A stretch of 64,000 bases of DNA from Hellea sp039977295 (GTDB lineage Bacteria; Pseudomonadota; Alphaproteobacteria; Caulobacterales; Maricaulaceae): NCBI GenBank assembly GCA_039977295.1, contig JBDWDN010000003.1, positions 248,001-312,000 on the forward strand, read 5' to 3'. Of the stretch, positions 15,265 through 24,880 are shown in pieces (within the stretch, counting starts at the first letter, position 1; each line of letters begins with the position of its first letter). Position numbers and translations under genes: made by a program. The notes under the pieces were generated by a model that did no database searches, was not told the DNA's origin, and saw only the letters and a list, made by a program, of their open reading frames with translations.

Positions 15265-17883
15265 ATGAGCGACGATAATTCCCGATATAACGCAGCCGAG
15301 GTCGAGCCCCGCTGGCAGGCCGTGTGGGAAAAAGGCGATATTTACCGCGCTGATGATAGCAGCGATAAGCCCAAATTCTACGCGCTGGAAATGTTCCCTT
15401 ATCCGTCGGGCCGCATTCATATGGGCCATGTCAGAAATTACGCGATGGGTGATGTTGTGGCGCGCTATAAGAAGGCGCAAGGCTTTGAAGTTTTGCATCC
15501 TATGGGCTGGGACTCATTTGGTATGCCCGCTGAAAATGCCGCCATCGCCACAGGCGGCCACCCCAAAGATTGGACTTACGGCAATATAGACGCGATGAAA
15601 GCGCCGATGAGGCGGCTCGGTTTTGCGCTAGATTGGAGCCGTGAGTTCGCGACCTCGGATGAGGCTTATTACAAGCAGCAACAAGCTATCTTCCTTAAGT
15701 TTTGGGATAAGGGGCTGGTTTACCGTAAGACCGCAAAAGTCAATTGGGACCCTGTCGACAATACGGTCCTCGCCAATGAGCAAGTCATTGACGGCAAAGG
15801 CTGGCGCAGCGGCGCAGTCGTCGAACAGCGCGATATGGATCAATGGTTTTTCAAGATTACGCATTATGCTGAGGAGTTGCTTGAAGGGTTAGATACGCTT
15901 GACCGCTGGCCTGAGAAGGTGCGGACGATGCAGGCGAATTGGATTGGGAAGTCTGAGGGCTTGCAGATGCGGTTTGAGTGGGCGGATGGTGATAAGACCT
16001 TCGGTGAAGACACATATACGGGAACGGAGGTTTTCACTACACGGCCTGACACATTATATGGCGCAAGTTTCATTGCATTTTCGCCTGACCATCCCATCAT
16101 TAAGGCCTTGGCAGAAGAGAACTCTAAAATAGAAGACTTCCGTATTGCCTGCGCCAAAATCGGAACAACAGAAGAAGCTATCGCAACGGCCGATAAGCTT
16201 GGTTTCGACACAGGCCTGCGCGTCAAGCATCCTTTCGACGAGAACAAAACGCTCCCCGTTTGGATCGCTAACTTTGTCCTCATGGGCTACGGCACAGGCG
16301 CTATTTTTGGCTGCCCTGCACATGATCAGCGTGATTTTGATTTCGCTAAAAAATACGATCTGCCGATTTTGCCTGTGGTTCAACCCCACGAAGGCGGGGA
16401 TGAGCGGGTTGAGTTGGAGGAAGCCTATACGGGTGAAGGCACCTTAATAAATTCAGGTTTTTTGAATGGCCTCTCAAAAGACGCCGGCATTTCGTCCGCC
16501 ATATCCAAGATCGAAGAGATGGACCTCGGCAAAGGCGTTACGAATTACCGCCTCCGCGACTGGGGCGTTTCGCGCCAGCGCTATTGGGGATGCCCGATCC
16601 CTGTTATAAAATGCGCGGCTTGCGGACCTCAGCCTGTGGATGAAGCGGACTTGCCCGTTCAATTACCTTATGAGGATATTGACCTAACCATTCCCGGCAA
16701 TCCGCTGGACCGTCATCCAACCTTTAAAACAGGCACAAAAGACAACCCTGTAACCTGCCCAAAATGCGGCGCAGCGGCAGAGCGCGAAACAGATACGCTC
16801 GACACATTCGCAGATTCCTCTTGGTATTTTGCGCGCTTTGCTGGCGGACAAGGAAACGGCCTGCCCAGTGACAAACCTTTCGATAAAGAAATCGCAAGTG
16901 ATTGGCTCCCCGTTGATCAATATGTCGGCGGCGTCGAACATGCCGTATTGCATTTGCTTTATGCGCGTTTCTTTACGCGCGGTTTGCGCGATTGTGGATT
17001 ACTTGATCTGCCCAGCGGAGAGCCTTTTGCGGGCCTCTTTACGCAAGGTATGGTGACCCACGCTGTCTTTACGGATGAAGACGGCGGCTTTGTCATGCCG
17101 GCTGATGTTATTGAGGACGGCAATCAACTTCTTCATATTGAGAGCCGAAAAATCGTGTCTAAAGGCGAGGTCATCAAAATGTCCAAGTCCAAGAAAAATG
17201 TTGTTGACCCTGATGAAATTATCGAAGGTTACGGCGCAGATGTAGCGCGCTGGTTTGTGCTCTCTGACTCCCCGCCTGAACGCGATGTTGAATGGACGGA
17301 ATCAGGCGTCATTGGCGCCTGGCGTTTTTCTAAAAAAGTTTGGAGTCTCGTCTCCGAATCTGAGAAAATGGATCCTATGTCTGTCGCGAGTGACGCGTCG
17401 GGCGACGCCTTAGAACTTCGCCGCTTCGCTCATAAAGCTATGGAAAAAATCACGGCAGGCATTGAGAGCTTTCGCTTTAATACCTCCGTCGCGCAAATTT
17501 ATGAGCTCACCAACGCGCTTAAGAAATATAAAGCCAATGACAGCGCCAAAGCCGAAGCCTTAGGTATTCTTATTCGCGCTATTGCCCCTTTCATGCCGCA
17601 TCTCTCCGAAGAATGCTGGTCACATCTTGGCGGGCAAGGTCTATGCTATCACGCGCCTTGGCCTGTGATCGATCCGGCGATGCTGGTTGAGGATGAAGTC
17701 ACCCTTCCCATCCAGGTTAATGGTAAGCGCCGGTCTGAATTGACCGCGCCCAAGGCCATATCCAAGGAAGAGGCCGAGAAAATCGCCCTGTCTGATGAGG
17801 CCGTGCAGCGGTCCTTAGATGGCTTAACTGTTAGGAAAGTCATTGTTGTTCCTGGCCGAATTATCAATATAGTAGCGTCATGA
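15265..17883 (+). CDS. leuS: leucyl-tRNA synthetase
   Basis: Class I synthetase of 872 residues from the ATG at 15265. The frame stays open to 15208, but the extra 19 residues run through the T tract of the terminator and match nothing in the family. Signatures seen: YPSGRIHMGHVRNY (HIGH-type), the CP1 editing domain with TTRPDTLYGA, GCPAHDQRDFDFA and the cysteine pair CPKCG, and KMSKSKKN near the C-terminal third. The C-terminal VNGKRR and VRKVIVVPGRIINIV end is typical. It overlaps lptE by 4 nt. Confidence 0.96.
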   Translation: MSDDNSRYNAAEVEPRWQAVWEKGDIYRADDSSDKPKFYALEMFPYPSGRIHMGHVRNYAMGDVVARYKKAQGFEVLHPMGWDSFGMPAENAAIATGGHPKDWTYGNIDAMKAPMRRLGFALDWSREFATSDEAYYKQQQAIFLKFWDKGLVYRKTAKVNWDPVDNTVLANEQVIDGKGWRSGAVVEQRDMDQWFFKITHYAEELLEGLDTLDRWPEKVRTMQANWIGKSEGLQMRFEWADGDKTFGEDTYTGTEVFTTRPDTLYGASFIAFSPDHPIIKALAEENSKIEDFRIACAKIGTTEEAIATADKLGFDTGLRVKHPFDENKTLPVWIANFVLMGYGTGAIFGCPAHDQRDFDFAKKYDLPILPVVQPHEGGDERVELEEAYTGEGTLINSGFLNGLSKDAGISSAISKIEEMDLGKGVTNYRLRDWGVSRQRYWGCPIPVIKCAACGPQPVDEADLPVQLPYEDIDLTIPGNPLDRHPTFKTGTKDNPVTCPKCGAAAERETDTLDTFADSSWYFARFAGGQGNGLPSDKPFDKEIASDWLPVDQYVGGVEHAVLHLLYARFFTRGLRDCGLLDLPSGEPFAGLFTQGMVTHAVFTDEDGGFVMPADVIEDGNQLLHIESRKIVSKGEVIKMSKSKKNVVDPDEIIEGYGADVARWFVLSDSPPERDVEWTESGVIGAWRFSKKVWSLVSESEKMDPMSVASDASGDALELRRFAHKAMEKITAGIESFRFNTSVAQIYELTNALKKYKANDSAKAEALGILIRAIAPFMPHLSEECWSHLGGQGLCYHAPWPVIDPAMLVEDEVTLPIQVNGKRRSELTAPKAISKEEAEKIALSDEAVQRSLDGLTVRKVIVVPGRIINIVAS

Positions 17884-18380
17884 TGAAAAAATTTATAGCT
17901 CTGGCAATTGCCCTTCCTCTCCTTACCGCTTGCGGGTTTTCCCCTATGCACGGCACAAACCTTAACGGAAGTGCTGATAAGTTTCAGGATGTTTCTATTC
18001 AGCTAGAGCGCGGCAAAGATATCGGAGATGACGAAGCGGGTTTCCTCGTCATGCAGCGCCTGCGCGACCGTATCGGCGAAAGCAGCGGCAAACATATTTT
18101 AGAGCTAACGCCGAAACTGCGCCGCCAGCGCCTCGGTATTTCAGCTGATGATGTCGCCTCGCGTTATGATTCCATCCTTGAGATGCGCTATAAATTACTC
18201 GACGCCAAAACAGGCAAAATCCTTGATCGCGGCAGCGTCAAAGGCACATCTACATTTGGCGCGCCGGTCGACCCTTACGGTATTGTCGCCTCTGATAATA
18301 ATGCGAAACAGCAAATCTCCAAAGAAGTGGCTGACCGCATCTTGGTTAAACTTGCAGGCTATTACGCCGAAAACCCATGA
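17880..18380 (+). CDS. lptE: LPS-assembly lipoprotein LptE
   Basis: A 166-residue lipoprotein with signal MMKKFIALAIALPLLTAC and lipid-accepting Cys18, followed by GFSPMHG, the usual LptE start (CGF.P.Y/H). LptE plugs the LptD barrel in the outer membrane and helps deliver LPS to the surface. It is translationally coupled to leuS (ATGA overlap) and to holA (4-nt overlap), the standard alphaproteobacterial arrangement. Sequence similarity within the family is low; position and the CGF start are the main evidence. Confidence 0.85.
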   Translation: MMKKFIALAIALPLLTACGFSPMHGTNLNGSADKFQDVSIQLERGKDIGDDEAGFLVMQRLRDRIGESSGKHILELTPKLRRQRLGISADDVASRYDSILEMRYKLLDAKTGKILDRGSVKGTSTFGAPVDPYGIVASDNNAKQQISKEVADRILVKLAGYYAENP

Positions 18381-19429
18381 AACTAACTGGCGCTCGCGCG
18401 GCGAAATTCGTCCAAGCGCCTCAGGCTGATATTATTGGCGTGCTGCTTTATGGCCCTGATCGCGGCCTGGTTAAAGAGCGCAGCGGCTTGCTCACGAAAT
18501 ATTATCTTCCTAATCCTGATGACGCCTTTGCGGCAACAATCCTGACGGCGGACGATCTGACGGGCGACCCTGCAAAGCTCGCTGATGAAATGTCGGCGCT
18601 CTCTATGTTTGGTGACGCCCGGCTTGTTAGGCTACGGCTCGACCATGAACGCAATGGCGCGGCTATCTCAAAGATTATAAAAAGCTTTGATACCGAGCCC
18701 GAAAAGGCTGAAGCCAAATTAATCATAGAGGCCGGCGATCTCACGCCGCGTTCGGCTGTGCGCAAAGCTTTTGAAGCGGCTGGCCGGTTTGCAGCGATTG
18801 GGTGTTACACCGCCAATGCCGCGGACCTTGCTAATTTGGTTCGCACATCCCTTAATGAGCGTTCCATCGGGATTGATAAAGACGCGCTCGATTTTTGGAC
18901 GCCTCTCCTTGAAGGAGATTACGCCATGGCGCGCAGCGAGATAGAGAAAATGGCGCTTTATAAGGGCTATGGCTCAGAGCCTAACGCAAAAATAACGATG
19001 GCCGATGTCCGCATCCTCGCGGCAGGCGGTCAAAGCGTTTCAATTGATGATATAATTATGAGCGCGATGAGCGGTAATGTGGCCGAATGCGACGCTAGTT
19101 TTCGCCGCGCCGTCGCAGGAAAAATGAATAGCGCCGTCATCTTACGTAGCTTGCAACGCCATATTGGCCGCCTACTTGAAGCCAGCGTCAATATTGATAA
19201 CGGCGATTCAGCCGAAGGCGCATTACGGTCCTTAAGGCCGCCCGTCTTTCGCATGCAAGAGCGCGCTTTTTTAGGACAGCTCCGCATCTGGCCCGGCGGT
19301 ATGCTCCGCCGCGCCTTATCCCAAAGCCTCGAAGCCGAAAAACAATTAAAAACTGCCAGCGCCCCCGGTGACGCCATAACGGGACGCCTCCTATTGGCCC
19401 TCTCGGGTTATGCGCGAAAAAGGAAATAG
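18377..19429 (+). CDS. holA: DNA polymerase III subunit delta
   Basis: A 350-residue clamp-loader delta subunit. It shows the AAA+-like N-terminus (GVLLYGPDRGLVKERSGLL), the middle helical lid region with DALDFWTPLLEGDYAMARSEIEKMALY, and the C-terminal collar domain. Delta opens the beta sliding clamp ring during replication. It overlaps lptE by 4 nt and is followed after 2 nt by the CPBP-family gene, so at least four genes (leuS to CPBP) may be read together. Confidence 0.92.
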   Translation: MKLTGARAAKFVQAPQADIIGVLLYGPDRGLVKERSGLLTKYYLPNPDDAFAATILTADDLTGDPAKLADEMSALSMFGDARLVRLRLDHERNGAAISKIIKSFDTEPEKAEAKLIIEAGDLTPRSAVRKAFEAAGRFAAIGCYTANAADLANLVRTSLNERSIGIDKDALDFWTPLLEGDYAMARSEIEKMALYKGYGSEPNAKITMADVRILAAGGQSVSIDDIIMSAMSGNVAECDASFRRAVAGKMNSAVILRSLQRHIGRLLEASVNIDNGDSAEGALRSLRPPVFRMQERAFLGQLRIWPGGMLRRALSQSLEAEKQLKTASAPGDAITGRLLLALSGYARKRK

Positions 19430-19431
19430 GT

Positions 19432-20400
19432 TTGACGGGTAAAGATTTTTACGGCGACGCCCTGAGAGGAGAAACGTCAACCCCAATTTGGATTGCTTGC
19501 CTGTCTATTATTCTGGTTGGGTTTTATATTGTCATAGGGGCCTTCGGCGCTATCCTTGGCACGCTCGTGGAGTTTTTAGAAATTAACTGGCATCCTTCAT
19601 ACTATAATGCAGAGGCGAAACCTCAGTTTCTAAGATATCTTTGGTCTGTCTTTTATGATTGGGTTCCCGGAACGCTCTTAACAATTTGGGCTTTATATTA
19701 CGCGCAAAAACATTTGCGTAAGCGGCCATTTTTGAAACTCATAACGGCGGCTAAGTCCTTTAGATGGAAGCGGCTCTTGGCGGGTATTTTTGTTTTTGGT
19801 CTTTTGAATTCTTGCTATTTACTTGTCCTATATCTTTATCCTACGGGGCCAGAACCCGCTCTTTGGAGCGAGACTGTCCCAAAGTCGGGTTTGAACTTAC
19901 AGCGCACAGATTTGAACCTATCTTGGTTTCTCATGGTACTTCCAATGCTTTTAATTATCGTGCCTATAAATGCCTTTATGCAAGAGGCTGTGTTTAGAGG
20001 ATTTCTCGATCAGGCGCTTGTTGGAAAATTAAAACAAACCCTACCCTCATTTATGATAAGCGCAGGCCTCTTCTCGCTTTGGCATATATATAATTATGAA
20101 ATTGCCTTTGGCGCTGTGCCTTATTTAATTGGCTTATTTATTTTTGGCTTTGCGATGTCTGTGATCACGTCAAATGACGGAGGCATCGAAGCCGCAATAG
20201 GCATACATACCGCCAATAATATTTTTTATACTCTTGGAATTGGGCATACCATTATCTTACTGCCCGACACATTCCTTCTGAGTTTTGGGGAACCAAATTT
20301 CTCTCCTGGCACAGTTTTAGCAAATCTCACTATTTATTCACTCGCGGTAATAATATTATCCAAATTGAAATATGGACTAAATAGAAATGGACCTGAGTGA
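19432..20400 (+). CDS. CPBP-family intramembrane protein with altered EE motif
   Basis: A 322-residue multi-pass membrane protein of the CPBP/Abi family (bacterial CAAX protease relatives). Motif 2 (FSLWH, F214 and H218) and motif 3 (HTANN, H259 and N263) are intact, but motif 1 reads QEAVFR (Q184, E185, R189) instead of EExxxR, so the first glutamate, needed for catalysis in characterised members, is Gln. It may be a non-catalytic member or use E185. The start is TTG after AGGAAATAGG, 2 nt past holA. A broken MscS remnant follows in the same frame after the stop. Confidence 0.8.
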   Translation: MTGKDFYGDALRGETSTPIWIACLSIILVGFYIVIGAFGAILGTLVEFLEINWHPSYYNAEAKPQFLRYLWSVFYDWVPGTLLTIWALYYAQKHLRKRPFLKLITAAKSFRWKRLLAGIFVFGLLNSCYLLVLYLYPTGPEPALWSETVPKSGLNLQRTDLNLSWFLMVLPMLLIIVPINAFMQEAVFRGFLDQALVGKLKQTLPSFMISAGLFSLWHIYNYEIAFGAVPYLIGLFIFGFAMSVITSNDGGIEAAIGIHTANNIFYTLGIGHTIILLPDTFLLSFGEPNFSPGTVLANLTIYSLAVIILSKLKYGLNRNGPE

Positions 20401-20526
20401 TGGATGGATGCTGATAGTTGGCTGGAGCGTACGTCTAATATTCGTATCGCAATAAAAACCGCCTTTGATAAAGAAGGCTTAGAAATCCCAGTCCTGCAGC
20501 GTGTCGTCACGACCAAAACAGGTTAG
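20401..20526 (+). pseudogene. C-terminal remnant of an MscS-type channel
   Basis: Directly after the CPBP stop and in the same frame, 41 codons read WMDADSWLERTSN then IRIAIKTAFDKEGLEIPVLQ and end RVVTTKTG plus TAG. This matches the final helix-strand of MscS-family channels (compare IKEALDKAGIEIP in the mscS gene at 4784). No upstream channel body is present. It is most likely the residue of a deleted gene; fusion by stop-codon readthrough is less likely. Confidence 0.6.
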
Positions 20527-20593
20527 TTTTGCCCGGTTAAGCTTTGCAGCTCAGGCCCTTGTTAAATCCTCATATCGGATTTAGGTTTTAACT

Positions 20594-21649
20594 ATGACCG
20601 ATATGACGCCAGAGCAAATTACCAAAGCCCTTGAAGCTGGGATCATCACCACATCCCAAGCCGAAGCTATGCGGGCAAAAGCGGGCACGCCCGATAATCA
20701 TCAAGCGCAAATCGGAAATGAAGATGAGATGCGGTTTCTGCGCTCTTTCTCTGATGTATTTATTGCAATTGGCGTAGGTCTTTTTGCCTTAGGGCTTTCA
20801 GTCATCGCAGGGATCATGGGCGGCGGTATATCCTTCCTGTTAGCCGCGGCCGCTATGTGGGCCATGGCAGAATATTTTGGCCGCAAGAAACGCGCCCATT
20901 TACCCACACTTATTACGGCTCTCGCCTTCCTCATATTTGTGCAGCGCGGAGTCGGTGTTGTTTTGAATGATTTGGGTTTTGGGGCCGATATTGTGACGGC
21001 GCTGATTACGCTTGGCGCTATGGGCCTATTTTATCTACGGATTCGTTTGCCATTTTGTATTGCCCTTATTGCTTTAGCTGGGCTTTACCTTGCGGGAACC
21101 ATCATCAACCGTATTGCGCCAGAGGTTTTAAGTAACCACTTTGGGATAGCGCTATTTGTCAGCGGAGCTATCATTTTTGCCGCCGCGCTCCTTTATGATA
21201 TGCGTGATAAACACCGCACAACACGTTTTGCCGATAATGCCTTTTGGCTTCATTTTCTCGCCGCCCCGCTGATTATCCATGGCCTGGCCCTCACATTTGT
21301 GGACCTCCAAAAAGAGACATTATTTGGCTTTGTTCCTATGGTGTCATTGGGGCGAGGAGACGCGGCTCTTGTTATACTCATTGTCGTGGTCATCACCTTC
21401 ATAGGACTCGCGATAAATCGGCGGGCCTTAATTGTGTCCTCGCTGGGTTATGCCGCCTTTGCGATGGGATATTTATTTGACGGCACCGGTATGGGCCTAG
21501 GCACAGTCGTCGCAATGACATTGCTCGTCCTTGGCGGGGCGATTATTTTCTTAGGCGCAGGATGGCATACGGCTCGTAATGCCATGCTAAAAATATTGCC
21601 CAAACTCCCCATCTTTCCGCCCCCATTTGACCCACATTATAAGCCTTGA
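20594..21649 (+). CDS. multi-pass membrane protein of unknown function
   Basis: A 351-residue protein. A short helical N-terminal segment (PEQITKALEAGIITTSQAEAMRAKAG, like a SHOCT or UBA-type hairpin) is followed by about ten hydrophobic helices with repeated LGAMGLFYLRIRLPFCIALIAL-like patterns. The end (LPIFPPPFDPHYKP) is proline-rich. The layout resembles DUF2157/DUF4401-type membrane proteins, but I cannot assign a family firmly. It lies 30 nt upstream of hslU on the same strand. Confidence 0.7.
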   Translation: MTDMTPEQITKALEAGIITTSQAEAMRAKAGTPDNHQAQIGNEDEMRFLRSFSDVFIAIGVGLFALGLSVIAGIMGGGISFLLAAAAMWAMAEYFGRKKRAHLPTLITALAFLIFVQRGVGVVLNDLGFGADIVTALITLGAMGLFYLRIRLPFCIALIALAGLYLAGTIINRIAPEVLSNHFGIALFVSGAIIFAAALLYDMRDKHRTTRFADNAFWLHFLAAPLIIHGLALTFVDLQKETLFGFVPMVSLGRGDAALVILIVVVITFIGLAINRRALIVSSLGYAAFAMGYLFDGTGMGLGTVVAMTLLVLGGAIIFLGAGWHTARNAMLKILPKLPIFPPPFDPHYKP

Positions 21650-21679
21650 ATTAAGCCTCTTTCTCACCATTTATAATCT

Positions 21680-22981
21680 ATGACAGATTTTACCCCTCGA
21701 GAAATAGTTTCAGAACTTGACCGCCATATTGTGGCGCAAAGCGATGCCAAACGCGCCGTGGCCATTGCCCTACGCAATCGCTGGCGCCGCCGCCGCGTCT
21801 CCGATGAGTTACGCCATGAAGTGACGCCCAAAAACATCCTTATGATTGGCCCCACTGGCGTCGGTAAAACGGAAATTTCGCGCCGCCTCGCCAAACTCGC
21901 CCAAGCGCCCTTTATTAAAATAGAAGCCACCAAATTTACCGAAGTCGGCTATGTCGGGCGCGACGTCGAACAAATCATCCGCGATTTGGTCGAAGCCTCT
22001 ATTTCATTGCTGCGCGAAACCAAGCGAGAGCAAGTCAGCACCCAAGCCGAGATGGCCGCAGAAAAACGCATTCTTGACGCGCTCGTCGGTGAAGGCGGGC
22101 GCGAAGCCAGCCGTGACAAATTCCGCCAAAAATTACTCAAAGGCGAATTAGACGATACCGAAGTTGAAATAGAACTCACCGATAGCGCCTCGCCTTTTCA
22201 AGGCTTCGAAATCCCAGGGCAGCCGGGCGCCTCTATGGGCATGATGGATTTATCAGCCATGCTCGGCAAAGGAAATCGCACTAAGAAAGTCACAATGAAG
22301 ATCGGTGACGCTCACGGGCCGCTACTCTCCGAAGAGGCCGATAAGCTGCTCGATGATGACGCCATAAAACGCGAAGCCGTTGACCTCGCCGAACAAGACG
22401 GCATCGTCTTTCTAGATGAGATCGACAAAATCACAACACGGTCCGATGCGCGCGGCGGCGACGTCTCCCGCGAAGGTGTCCAGCGCGATTTGCTCCCCCT
22501 TATCGAAGGCACAACAGTTTCAACAAAATACGGCCCCGTAAAAACAGACCATATTCTATTCATCGCCAGCGGCGCCTTTCACGTCGCTAAGCCATCAGAC
22601 CTATTACCAGAACTCCAAGGCCGCCTGCCCATCCGCGTCGAGCTTCGCGCCCTAACGGAAGCAGATTTTGTCCGGATCCTGACGGAACCCGAAGCCAGCC
22701 TGATTAAGCAATATAAAGCTTTGATGGCGACGGAAGAAGTCACGCTTGATTTTACCGAGGACGGCATTGCGGAGATTGCTAAGATTTCAGCTGATGTGAA
22801 TGCGAGTGTTGAGAATATTGGGGCTCGCCGCCTGCACACAGTTATGGAACGCTTGCTTGACGATATCAGTTTCAAAGCCACAGATATGAACGGCGCTACC
22901 GTCGTGATTGATAAGGCTTATGTGAAAGAGCATGTTGGGAAGCTAGCTGCAGATCAGGATTTGAGTAAGTTTATTTTGTAG
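21680..22981 (+). CDS. hslU: HslU, ATPase subunit of the HslUV protease
   Basis: A 433-residue AAA+ (Clp/HSP100) unfoldase. N-terminal TPREIVSELDRHIVAQ, Walker A GPTGVGKTE (57-65), pore motif GYVGRD near 92-97, Walker B IVFLDEID near 248, an I-domain insertion between, and a C-terminal end DLSKFIL that docks into HslV. It unfolds substrates and feeds them to the HslV peptidase. In most bacteria hslV directly precedes hslU; here hslV is about 25 kb away on the opposite strand at 47888. Confidence 0.96.
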   Translation: MTDFTPREIVSELDRHIVAQSDAKRAVAIALRNRWRRRRVSDELRHEVTPKNILMIGPTGVGKTEISRRLAKLAQAPFIKIEATKFTEVGYVGRDVEQIIRDLVEASISLLRETKREQVSTQAEMAAEKRILDALVGEGGREASRDKFRQKLLKGELDDTEVEIELTDSASPFQGFEIPGQPGASMGMMDLSAMLGKGNRTKKVTMKIGDAHGPLLSEEADKLLDDDAIKREAVDLAEQDGIVFLDEIDKITTRSDARGGDVSREGVQRDLLPLIEGTTVSTKYGPVKTDHILFIASGAFHVAKPSDLLPELQGRLPIRVELRALTEADFVRILTEPEASLIKQYKALMATEEVTLDFTEDGIAEIAKISADVNASVENIGARRLHTVMERLLDDISFKATDMNGATVVIDKAYVKEHVGKLAADQDLSKFIL

Positions 22982-23258
22982 CAAGGTATAACCCGAAAAT
23001 GCCCTAGTTCACGACCGTTATCGGTTAAAAGGGATATTTCAGAGTTATAATTTAGGCGCACTGTCGTCTCATAGCGCACTTAGCGAATCCATAGCTAACA
23101 AATTTGGGCTCACTAGACTATTAACCTTAAACAGGTATGTTCACACAAGCACTTCCTTAATAGGCACTATATGAGTAAATTTATAAAATAGACGGCTAGC
23201 TACAGAGAATTGGGATCAAGGCGATCATTTGAAGACTGCAGCATGGATTAGATTAAAA

Positions 23259-24761
23259 TCACCGTTCAATAATAGTTTTAGCCCAATCATGAATAGCCTT
23301 ATTTGACCAATCAAAGCCGTCATAACGATGGACGGGTTCGTAAAACGCTCCAGACGGTCTAGACCGGTTCCTATAGACTTTGGTCGGAATGGTCATGGTC
23401 GCGAGACCCGAAGGTAATTTGACCTCTCGCACTTCCATATAATTTGTGTCCGAGCCTGTCGGGTATCCAATATGGGTGACGCCGCCCATATCAAATAGTA
23501 AGTCAACAAAATCTAGGCAGGCGCTTGCGCATGAACCATGCGTTAAAACGTAAGTTGGTGTTTTTACGGGGTTATTTGGCTTTGTGACGTCTTTTGCGGA
23601 TTTGTCATTATTGACGTTGGTTTCATTATTATTGGCCTCTGACTCTCTATAAAAATCTTTACCTTCGGCATAGGCTTTTAGAGCGCCTTTTTGGATGGGC
23701 CGAACATATTCATCCGCTAAATCTTCCTGCCCATTCTCTATCAGGTAATTTACGATCCAATCTAAGTGTTCGACATTTTCTTTACTTAGCCTCCATTCAA
23801 CGTAGGAGTTATCTTCTGTGCTTTGAGCCTTGAAATAATCCTCCCCCCACAAAGCCTCTATCATTTCGAGTCCCCAAGCCCCCGACCCGCCGCGATTACC
23901 ACGCATATCAAAGACAATGGATTTAGCATTCTGCATCTCCTCTCGGCGGTTAATAATCTGGGTAAATAATGCTCGATATTGTCTTATCCCTTCATCATTA
24001 GGTGAAAACTCTGGTAAATTTATCCAAAAATTACCGGGGCTCATCTCCTCCATCCCTATGCTAGGGCGAGCCCCAAAAGCCGCTTTCAATCTCAAACTAC
24101 TAAACACTCTATTTGGAGCCCGTCTCCACTTTAATACATGAGTTATGGTTTCACCGGATGTGAGATGGAAGTCACATTTATCAGGGCGAGACATAAGCGG
24201 GTTTTCTCTATCTAGAAAAAGGCTGTGAGCGTATCGCGCCCAATAAGATTCTTGACTGGGTTTACCTGAATTAAATTGAAATACGTTTTCGCGAATAAGG
24301 TCAGAGGGCTTTCGGCCATCACAAGATAACATTTCCGCGCCCAATAAATGGCTTTCTTCTGGCTCGGCATGAGCTATCCGAACACTATCTGCTCGCCACG
24401 CCGGCAGCATACCAGGCCAATTAATCGGCGCTTCTCCTGTATTTTGAGCCGTCGCATAAACCCCGAAATGTCCATCCCTAAAACCAGATGTGTAAGCGAG
24501 CATTGTCGCTGCATATCCAGCTTGGCTCGTAACGCCTATCGCCATCTTCATAGCGTTATCAAATGATTTGTCTGCGGTCTTATTAAAGTCAGGGTTTTGA
24601 ACATCCATCGCTCCAGGATGATTTTCTTGCATCATCTGATGCGCTATCTTGAGATCACTTTGCGTTGTCTTGCCCCATTCATGTGCGGGGGTTTGGGGTT
24701 GTGACGCGCAAGCCGCCAAGCAAATTACAGTCACTAATTTTATTAAAAACATTTTGGGCAT
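23259..24761 (-). CDS. S41-like peptidase lipoprotein
   Basis: A 500-residue lipoprotein: signal MPKMFLIKLVTVICLAAC with Cys18 as the lipid site. The C-terminal half has the S41 (Tsp/CtpA) protease-like core: SIVFDMRGNRGGSG and, about 120 residues later, TYVLTHGSCASACLDFVDLL, where the serine of ASAC is the likely nucleophile. An insert rich in Asn/Asp/Lys (about 355-400) separates them. There is no obvious PDZ domain. It starts an accessory-looking block between hslU and smr. The substrate is unknown. Confidence 0.72.
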   Translation of the reverse strand: MPKMFLIKLVTVICLAACASQPQTPAHEWGKTTQSDLKIAHQMMQENHPGAMDVQNPDFNKTADKSFDNAMKMAIGVTSQAGYAATMLAYTSGFRDGHFGVYATAQNTGEAPINWPGMLPAWRADSVRIAHAEPEESHLLGAEMLSCDGRKPSDLIRENVFQFNSGKPSQESYWARYAHSLFLDRENPLMSRPDKCDFHLTSGETITHVLKWRRAPNRVFSSLRLKAAFGARPSIGMEEMSPGNFWINLPEFSPNDEGIRQYRALFTQIINRREEMQNAKSIVFDMRGNRGGSGAWGLEMIEALWGEDYFKAQSTEDNSYVEWRLSKENVEHLDWIVNYLIENGQEDLADEYVRPIQKGALKAYAEGKDFYRESEANNNETNVNNDKSAKDVTKPNNPVKTPTYVLTHGSCASACLDFVDLLFDMGGVTHIGYPTGSDTNYMEVREVKLPSGLATMTIPTKVYRNRSRPSGAFYEPVHRYDGFDWSNKAIHDWAKTIIER

Positions 24762-24880
24762 TTATTCACATTCCTTACCGTTACAGGACCGACAAATAAA
24801 ATACGCTCGGTCCCAGTTTAGATATATTAAATTAAATTTGACCAAATATGTCTTGTCATTTCCGCGTAAAAGCTGATGGA

